DNA of 8,617 bases from CBFCZU01 sp965602635 (GTDB lineage: Bacteria > Planctomycetota > Phycisphaerae > SM23-33): assembly GCA_965602635.1 (NCBI GenBank), contig CBFCZU010000183.1, positions 1 through 8,617 of the forward strand. The letters are read 5' to 3'. The first letter of the stretch is position 1. The number at the start of each line of letters is the position of its first letter. Both the position numbers and the translations under genes were made by a program. The notes under the pieces are model-generated. The model was not told the DNA's origin and did not search any database. It saw only the letters and a program-made list of their open reading frames with translations. This document shows, piece by piece, positions 1 to 4,936 of this stretch.

Positions 1-1
1 C

Positions 2-241
2 GACGGCAACGAGGGGCTCGTCTGGCGGAGCGGGCGGACGGACACGGGCAGGCTGCTGTGGATCATCAACTCCGGCCCGCAGCGGCGCGTGACCGTCACG
101 GCGGGTCGGCGGCTGCTGGGGCGGGCCGGCCAGGCCACCGAGCTGGTCGGCGGGGCCAAAGTGCCGATCGGCACCGCCGGCGGGGACGCCCAGTGCAAGC
201 TGTCGGTGCCGGCCGGTGGGTTCGTCGTGCTTCACTGGTGA
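2..241 (+). CDS. C-terminal beta-sandwich of a truncated protein, possibly a glycoside hydrolase
   Basis: An open frame enters from the left edge and runs 79 residues to a TGA at 239-241; the start lies outside the window. The visible part alternates short hydrophobic strands and turns: LLWIINSG, then RVTVTAG, then ATELVGGAKVPI, and finally KLSVPAGGFVVLHW at the very C-terminus. Ending on a hydrophobic strand after a 'VPAGGFVVL' turn is typical of the small all-beta domain that closes many TIM-barrel glycoside hydrolases (alpha-amylase-like or GH42-like C-terminal domains). No catalytic region is visible, so the enzyme family cannot be named. The next gene on the same strand starts 36 bases downstream, so the two may be co-transcribed. 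The reading frame is well supported; the glycosidase link is inference from the fold pattern and the CAZyme-rich surroundings. Confidence 0.6.
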   Translation, partial: DGNEGLVWRSGRTDTGRLLWIINSGPQRRVTVTAGRRLLGRAGQATELVGGAKVPIGTAGGDAQCKLSVPAGGFVVLHW

Positions 242-243
242 TT

Positions 244-262
244 CCCGCCCGCTGTCGGCGGG
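244..262 (+). other. GC stem-loop running into the ribosome binding site of the alpha/beta hydrolase gene
   Basis: CCCGCC at 244-249 is the exact reverse complement of GGCGGG at 257-262, giving a 6-bp all-GC stem with a 7-base loop. It begins 3 bases after the upstream stop codon. Its 3' arm runs into the purine-rich GGGGAGGG (261-268) that serves as Shine-Dalgarno for the ATG at 278. No T-tract follows, so it is a poor intrinsic terminator. It could modestly affect ribosome access or mRNA processing. In DNA this GC-rich such a stem can arise by chance. Confidence 0.3.
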
Positions 263-277
263 GGAGGGTCTGGGCCT

Positions 278-1642
278 ATGAGCCGGATCGAGCGAATGGG
301 CGTAGTTGCGGCCGTGGCGGTCGCGATGCTGGGCGTCTCTCAGGCCCGGCCGCCGGGGGCGACAAGCCGCGCCGCCGGTTCGCAGCCCGCGGGGCGGCGG
401 CCCTACGAGATCCTCCTCCCGCCAGGCAACCTCAAGGCGATGGGCGAGCTGCCCCTGGTGATCTACCTCCACGGCTCCAAGTCGCCCCAGCTCGGCCGCG
501 CCAAGGCCGATTACGGGCCGCTGCTCGCCAAGCGCCGCTGCCTGCTGGTCATGCCGCGCAGCATGGGCAAGGAGATGTGGCTGGCCGGCGAGGAGAAGTA
601 CGTCATGGACGTCCTGGCGGAGGTCCAGGTCCGCCACAGCGTCGATTCAAAGAGGATCATCCTGCTGGGCGTCTCGGGCGGCGGGCAGGTGGCGCTGTTC
701 CTGGCCGACCGTCTGCCGGAGAAGTTCCGGGCGGTGATCGTCGTCTCCGCCAGCCCCGTGGCGATCCGCGGGACCCGGAGCGGGTGGTTCTACCCCAACC
801 GCAGGGTGCTTAAGAGATGTCCATATTTCGTTATAAATCACATCACGCAGGGCTCGGCGCTGATGTATTGGCGGCAGGTGCGTGCCAAGCTCGCGCCGGC
901 CGGCGCAAGCATCTCGATCCTGCCGGTGACGGGCAAGGCCGAGGACTACCAGCCGCCGCCGAAGGAGCTGGGGCCGTGGCTTGACGCCGTCCTGGCGGGC
1001 AAGCACCCGGCGGCGCTGCCGGACCCGCAGAAACGCGCGGTGGGGGAGATGTTCGCCAAGGCGGTCGCCGCGCTGCCCGGCGCCCTCGCCTCAGCCGCCC
1101 CCGCCGCCGGGGCAAGGGCGATCGTCAAGGACGCCCGCCCGTTCGGCCTGGCGGTGAGCGCCCCGCCTGACTTCGAGCGGTCGAAGGTCGAGGGCCGCAC
1201 CGGCTCGACCGGAAAGGCGATGACGCAGGTCCGCGTCGAGCACAAGAAGTGGCCGCTTTACCTCCGCTGCGACGGGCGGGCGACCGCCAAGCCCATGCTG
1301 GACGTGCTGGCGGCGGAGGAGGCGGCCACAAAGCAGCGGGGGATGCTCTACCAGGTGTACAAGACCGGCCGGCTGAGCGTCGGCGGGCGGGCCTGGACCT
1401 ACAGGATCGGCTCGATCACCTATCCCGACCGCCGCCGCGGGTGGGTATCGACGCTGTTCATACACGCGGCCGCACCCGTCGGCGCCGACGCGAGGCGCTG
1501 GCTGTCCGTCCTGCTGACCGACGAGACCCAGCAGCCCGACGCCAAGGCCCTTGCCGCCGCCTTCAAGACCGCGCTTGCGACGATCAAGCCGCGCCGGGCC
1601 CCGCCGACCACCGCCCCGGCGGTCCGGCCTAGCGGCGGCTGA
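278..1642 (+). CDS. Secreted alpha/beta-hydrolase-like protein with extra C-terminal domain; catalytic triad apparently incomplete
   Basis: The protein has 454 residues. The ATG at 278 is preceded by GGGGAGGG about 9 bases upstream and begins a signal peptide (MSRIER, then a hydrophobic core, probable cleavage after SQA near residue 23). Residues about 42-240 match the feruloyl-esterase/PHB-depolymerase branch of alpha/beta hydrolases: YEILLPPG, the oxyanion-hole strand LVIYLHG (60-66), and the nucleophile elbow GVSGGG with Ser133. The later triad elements are not recognisable. The strand that normally carries Asp reads PYFVINHITQGS (182-193). The strand that normally ends in Gly-His reads ILPVTGKAEDYQPPP (214-228). 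The protein may therefore be a pseudo-enzyme or a binding protein. Residues about 285-438 form a separate alpha+beta domain (from PFGLAVSAPPDF to AAAFKTALATIKP) vaguely reminiscent of PsbP/Mog1-like domains; that link is a guess. The C-terminal tail is Pro/Ala-rich. The export prediction and the fold are firm; the substrate is unknown. Confidence 0.85.
   Translation: MSRIERMGVVAAVAVAMLGVSQARPPGATSRAAGSQPAGRRPYEILLPPGNLKAMGELPLVIYLHGSKSPQLGRAKADYGPLLAKRRCLLVMPRSMGKEMWLAGEEKYVMDVLAEVQVRHSVDSKRIILLGVSGGGQVALFLADRLPEKFRAVIVVSASPVAIRGTRSGWFYPNRRVLKRCPYFVINHITQGSALMYWRQVRAKLAPAGASISILPVTGKAEDYQPPPKELGPWLDAVLAGKHPAALPDPQKRAVGEMFAKAVAALPGALASAAPAAGARAIVKDARPFGLAVSAPPDFERSKVEGRTGSTGKAMTQVRVEHKKWPLYLRCDGRATAKPMLDVLAAEEAATKQRGMLYQVYKTGRLSVGGRAWTYRIGSITYPDRRRGWVSTLFIHAAAPVGADARRWLSVLLTDETQQPDAKALAAAFKTALATIKPRRAPPTTAPAVRPSGG
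810..837 (+). promoter_or_regulatory. Possible intragenic sigma70-like promoter in an AT-rich island
   Basis: Inside the alpha/beta-hydrolase gene, 811-840 is 22 of 30 A/T, in sharp contrast to its surroundings. It holds TTAAGA (810-815; 4 of 6 to TTGACA) and TATAAA (832-837; 5 of 6 to TATAAT) separated by 16 bases, reading on the + strand. An in-frame ATG lies downstream at 863. The match may be a by-product of AT-rich composition, and no function is demonstrated. Confidence 0.2.
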
Positions 1643-2687
1643 GCTGCTCGTAAACCTGGTTGTAGTAGATGGCGCTGGCGACGGGCGTGTTCGGCGGGAT
1701 GTGGTTCCCCACGGCCAGGAAGAAGCCCGGGCAGCCCTTGCCGATGGCCATGCAGCGCTCGACCTCCGAGCGGATCTGCCGCTTCGTGCCGGACAGCAGG
1801 ACTCGCGTGTCGGCGTTGCCGATGAAGGCGTGGCTCCGGCCGAACTTCTCGGCCACGCGGGCCATGTCCGTCGTCGGCTCCATCACGAAGCCGCTGACAC
1901 CCGTCGCGGCGATGTCGTCGATGAAGGCCGTGTAGTTGCCGTCGGAGGTGAAGAGGACCTTCTGCCCGGCCTCGACCAGCGGGGCGAAGAGCTTCCGGTA
2001 GTTGGGAAAGACGTACCGGCGGTACCACTCCGGCGGCAGGAAGGGCCCCTCCGTCCAGACGATGTCGTCGTGGCACATGACGACCGGCACGCGGGCGCGG
2101 GCGAGCGCCTGGAAGTACTGCCCGACCCACGAGGCGTACCGGTCGGCCAGGTCGCCGAATGCCCGCAGGTCGGTGCCCGCCGCCAGCAGCAGCATCTCCC
2201 AGCCGAGGATGTCGATCAGCCCCGAGATGCAGGTGATGTATATGCCGGTCATGTTGACCGCGTCGGCGTCGCCTTCGCACCGGGCGGCGTAGTCGGCCTC
2301 GAAGCGGCGGGTCAGCTCGCCCTCGTCCCGCCGGCCGTAGGCCTCCCACGGGTCGAAGGCCAGCGCCTCCGCCGGGTCGGTCAGGAAGGTGCTGACCTGG
2401 CGGTCGAAGTCCGACCCGTCGGCCGCGTAGATGCCGTGGCCCATCCGCGAGCACTGGGCGCCGAACTCCTGCCGGGCGATGAGCGTGTTCCAGTGCAGGT
2501 CGTAGTTCCAGGCGCGGTGGAAGGCCTGCTGCGCGCGGCGCTTGAGCGGCTCGGGTGCGTCGGGCGCCACCTGGATGCCGGTCACGGCCGATATGAGCGG
2601 CCAGTGCCCCTCGGCGGAGTACTCGGTCCGGGGCACGCGCGGGGGCATTCGCAGGTTCAGCGCGGCCCAGCCGTCCTCTTGGGACAT
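1629..2687 (-). CDS. Uroporphyrinogen decarboxylase superfamily protein (non-HemE)
   Basis: The protein has 352 residues, about the usual length for the URO-D fold (PF01208, which includes HemE and MtaA/CmuA-type methyltransferases). GGAGG lies 7 bases before the ATG at 2687. Family landmarks are NLRMPPRVPRTEY near the N-terminus (11-23), the substrate-pocket stretch CHDDIVWTEGPFLPP (205-219), VLFTSDGN (244-251), IGNADTRVLLSGT (289-301) and the closing AVGNHIPPNTP (325-335). The HemE N-terminal Arg/Asp decarboxylation signature is absent. The strand where MtaA-type enzymes carry the zinc-binding His-x-Cys reads FTSDGN, and the closing segment lacks the partner Cys, so neither known chemistry can be assumed. 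There is no signal peptide, so it is probably cytoplasmic. It is the last gene of a row with the beta-helix and GH5 genes, 52 bases after the former. Its 3' end overlaps the convergent hydrolase gene by 14 bp. The superfamily is secure; the reaction is unknown. Confidence 0.85.
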   Translation of the reverse strand: MSQEDGWAALNLRMPPRVPRTEYSAEGHWPLISAVTGIQVAPDAPEPLKRRAQQAFHRAWNYDLHWNTLIARQEFGAQCSRMGHGIYAADGSDFDRQVSTFLTDPAEALAFDPWEAYGRRDEGELTRRFEADYAARCEGDADAVNMTGIYITCISGLIDILGWEMLLLAAGTDLRAFGDLADRYASWVGQYFQALARARVPVVMCHDDIVWTEGPFLPPEWYRRYVFPNYRKLFAPLVEAGQKVLFTSDGNYTAFIDDIAATGVSGFVMEPTTDMARVAEKFGRSHAFIGNADTRVLLSGTKRQIRSEVERCMAIGKGCPGFFLAVGNHIPPNTPVASAIYYNQVYEQLSRR

Positions 2688-2724
2688 CGCGGCGCCTCCG
2701 GTCGCTGAATGTTCCCGCCGCGGC

Positions 2725-2739
2725 TCGGCCCGGGGCCGA
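2725..2739 (-). other. Stem-loop directly after the beta-helix gene stop codon
   Basis: On the - strand, TCGGCC and GGCCGA form a 6-bp stem with a 3-base loop starting at the base after the TGA (2742-2740). No T-run follows, and the next gene's Shine-Dalgarno lies about 26 bases further on. It fits an intercistronic hairpin that could stabilise or process mRNA better than a terminator. A chance occurrence in GC-rich DNA is possible. Confidence 0.3.
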
Positions 2740-3807
2740 TCAGCTCGGGGGGATGAACAGGCCCCCGACGTTATCGGAGACGATGACGTTGGGCCCGTGC
2801 CCGCCGAGATCGACCATGAGCTTCGCCAGCGCCGCTTCGTGCAGGACGTTGTTCCTGATGACGCTGTTGGCGAGGTCCTGGTAAGCGACGCCGAGCCGGG
2901 GCGACCACTGCCCCTTGCCGCCGTCGTCGCGCCCGGCGTGCATGACGTTGCCGGTGAAGGTCAGCCCGGAGGCCCCCTCGAGCCAGGCGTGCGAGCTTTC
3001 GTACTCGTGGAGGTCGCGCCAGTCGGACTTGCCGCTGCGGTAGATGACGTTGGCGACGATGGTCATGTGCCCGCCGCCGCGCTCGCCGCTCGGGGCCAGG
3101 CGGATGCCGCAACCGCCGGAGCGGTCGATGTAGTTGCCGGTGATGTTGTAGTGGCTGCCGCCGTGGATGACGATCCCGCCGGCGCGGTTCCACTCGATCC
3201 GGTTGGCGGTCATGGTCACGGAGGAGTTCTCGTCGGTGGCGGCATAGCCGGCGCCGCCGTTGCCGCTGAACCAGTTGTCGAGTATGAACCCGTCCCACCC
3301 GCGTACGCGCAGGCCGTCGCCGCCGCTGTGGCTGAGCATGCAGTGGCGGACGCTGAAGCACCAGATGCGCCCCAGGTGGACAGCGTCGCCGCTGAAATGG
3401 CTGATCCGGCAGCGCTCGATCCGCGGGTTGTCCTCCTGCTCGCCGTAGTCGTCCTTGTCAACCATGACGCCGTGGGTCCTGCCGGGCAGCTTGCCGCCGT
3501 CGAGGCACAGGCCGTTGAGCGTCACGCCCACCGCGCCGGTCAGGTCGAGCAGGCAGGGCGCGTCGCCGTCGGCCAGGCGGAGGATGGACCCGCCGAAGTC
3601 GCGGTAGCTCCAGGTCGGGGTCCCGGCCAGGCCGGTGTGCGGACGCAGCTTCACGCCGGAGGCGAGGAACGTACCCGGCGGGATCAGCACCGTCGCCCGC
3701 GTCTCCGCGGCGGCGTCGAGGGCCTTCTGAATGGCGGTCGTGTCGTCGGCCTTGCCGTCGCCGGCCGCTCCGAAGTCGCGAACGTTCAACATTCCATCGC
3801 CGTCCAT
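2740..3807 (-). CDS. Right-handed parallel beta-helix protein, Pectate_lyase_3 type, no signal peptide
   Basis: The protein has 355 residues. The start is well set: AAGGAG lies 5 bases before the ATG at 3807. The N-terminus carries the hallmark of the Pectate_lyase_3/polygalacturonase-like superfamily (PF12708): NVRDFGAAGDGKADDTTAIQ (8-27), followed by the cap strand VLIPPGTFLASG (40-51). From about residue 90 to 350 it is built of beta-helix rungs of roughly 20-25 residues, for example SHFSGDAVHLG, LSHSGGDGLRV, FSGNGGAGYAA, WNRAGGIVIHGG and DRSGGCGIRLAP, many with an Asn in the T-turn (ANRIEWN, GNYID, ANVIYRS, GNVMH, RNNVLHE). Such proteins cleave, epimerise or bind acidic or other polysaccharides. 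I see no unambiguous GH28 NTD/DD/GHG/RIK set, so the activity cannot be stated. Export is not predicted, which is unusual for this fold. Its neighbours are the GH5 gene (50 bases upstream) and the URO-D gene (52 bases downstream), suggesting one operon. Confidence 0.85.
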   Translation of the reverse strand: MDGDGMLNVRDFGAAGDGKADDTTAIQKALDAAAETRATVLIPPGTFLASGVKLRPHTGLAGTPTWSYRDFGGSILRLADGDAPCLLDLTGAVGVTLNGLCLDGGKLPGRTHGVMVDKDDYGEQEDNPRIERCRISHFSGDAVHLGRIWCFSVRHCMLSHSGGDGLRVRGWDGFILDNWFSGNGGAGYAATDENSSVTMTANRIEWNRAGGIVIHGGSHYNITGNYIDRSGGCGIRLAPSGERGGGHMTIVANVIYRSGKSDWRDLHEYESSHAWLEGASGLTFTGNVMHAGRDDGGKGQWSPRLGVAYQDLANSVIRNNVLHEAALAKLMVDLGGHGPNVIVSDNVGGLFIPPS

Positions 3808-3841
3808 GGCGGCTCCTTACCTGCCCGTCGCTTGTTGGTCT

Positions 3842-3856
3842 GGCCGCTCGCCGGCC
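3842..3856 (-). other. Stem-loop just after the GH5 gene stop codon
   Basis: GGCCG (3842-3846) and CGGCC (3852-3856) form a 5-bp all-GC stem with a 5-base loop, starting one base after the TGA of the GH5 gene on the - strand. There is no following T-tract. The position matches the hairpin after the next gene at 2725-2739: stop codon, hairpin, about 25-30 bases, Shine-Dalgarno. It is short, and its significance is uncertain. Confidence 0.25.
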
Positions 3857-3857
3857 G

Positions 3858-4913
3858 TCACAGATGCCGCTTGAGCAGCTCGAGCATCTGCCGGTCGAGC
3901 TGGTATTGCCCGAGCGGCTCGGTCGCGGCGCCCGCCCGGCCGTTGTCGAGGATGCCGAACGCGCCGCGCAGGTTCCACAGCGCCCAGCCCCAGCCGTTGG
4001 CGTTGAAAATCGAGAGCACGTCGTCCAGGAACGCGCACGCCACGGCCGGCGGGGTGAAGCTGTACACGCCCATCTCGCCGCAGTGGACGCCCACGCCCTT
4101 GGCCTCGAGGTCGCGCCACTGGTCGTACACCTCGCGCTCGAGTCGGGCCTTGTCCCAGGGTCCGGCCTTGGGATCCTCGGCGTCGGGCATGGGCCACCGC
4201 GGCTGGGGCCAGACGTATCCGGCCGGCCGCTTGCACCAGTTCGCGCGGTGATGAGTCACCTCGAACGGGATGTAGCCCCGCATCGACTGGGCCACGCCCA
4301 GGTCGATCAGCTCCTCGTTGGGCCAGTGCCCGCCGCCGTGCCCGTCGCAGACGATCAGGCGGTCGGGCGTCACCTCGCGTATCGCCTCGACGGCCAGGCC
4401 CATCACCTTGCGGTGGGCCTCCGGCGTGAAGCCCCGCTGACCGGCCGAGGGAGGCTCGTTCAGCAGGTCGAGCGAGCACTCCGCGTTGGAGTAGCCCGCC
4501 ACCCGCTCGGCGAGCGTCCGCCAGTGATGGGCAAAGGCCTGCTGCGCCGGCTCGTCGGTCCAGAGGTTGAACGGCTCGATCTCCGGGCGGTTGATGCAGT
4601 AGCCCGGGCCGCGGTGGATGTTGATGCACACGTGGATGCCGCGGGCCTTGCCCATCTCCACGCCCTCGGCGATCTCGTCCAGGACCGACGCGTCGATGTC
4701 GAGCCTGTCGCCGTCCAGGTCGCGCGTCCAGCAGCGGTAGTCCATCGGCAGGCGGGCGAAGCGGAAGCCGTGCTCGGCCATGAAGTCGAAGTCCCACTCG
4801 TGGAACCGCCGCCCGGTGGGGTGGTCATCCTTCCAGGCGAACTTCTCCAGCAGGTTGAACCCGCAGACCGCCGGGATCGACCCGGGGCTGAAGTCGGCGT
4901 CGGACACGTGCAT
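3858..4913 (-). CDS. Glycoside hydrolase family 5-like enzyme, no signal peptide
   Basis: The protein has 351 residues, a complete single-domain (beta/alpha)8 barrel of clan GH-A. Visible landmarks are GFNLLEKF (18-25), the conserved Arg strand FRFARLPMDYRCW (50-62), CINIHRGPGY (96-105), the acid/base motif LDLLNEPP with Glu153, IPFEVTHH (215-222), the nucleophile strand VHCGEMGVYS with Glu280, and the aromatic platform WGWALWNL (308-315). Both catalytic glutamates are present, so it should be active on a beta-linked glycan; the substrate is not readable from sequence. There is no secretion signal, so it probably acts on imported oligosaccharides. Start: AAGGAG ends only 2 bases before the ATG at 4913, whereas the GTG at codon 3 (4907-4905) sits 8 bases away and may be the true start. 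It lies 23 bases after the transglutaminase-like gene and 50 bases before the beta-helix gene, in an apparent operon. Confidence 0.9.
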   Translation of the reverse strand: MHVSDADFSPGSIPAVCGFNLLEKFAWKDDHPTGRRFHEWDFDFMAEHGFRFARLPMDYRCWTRDLDGDRLDIDASVLDEIAEGVEMGKARGIHVCINIHRGPGYCINRPEIEPFNLWTDEPAQQAFAHHWRTLAERVAGYSNAECSLDLLNEPPSAGQRGFTPEAHRKVMGLAVEAIREVTPDRLIVCDGHGGGHWPNEELIDLGVAQSMRGYIPFEVTHHRANWCKRPAGYVWPQPRWPMPDAEDPKAGPWDKARLEREVYDQWRDLEAKGVGVHCGEMGVYSFTPPAVACAFLDDVLSIFNANGWGWALWNLRGAFGILDNGRAGAATEPLGQYQLDRQMLELLKRHL

Positions 4914-4936
4914 CTCTCCTTATTTGCCGGTCGTCA

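Noticed and set aside
1420..2454. 344-codon open frame on the - strand overlapping the URO-D gene
   Set aside because: An Arg/Gly/Pro-rich out-of-frame shadow. The alternative frame carries the URO-D motifs.
2542..4251. 569-codon open frame on the + strand, opposite the beta-helix and GH5 genes
   Set aside because: Its product is a low-complexity Val/Ala/Gly/Asp-rich string with no domain pattern. It is an antisense shadow of two well-supported genes in GC-rich DNA.
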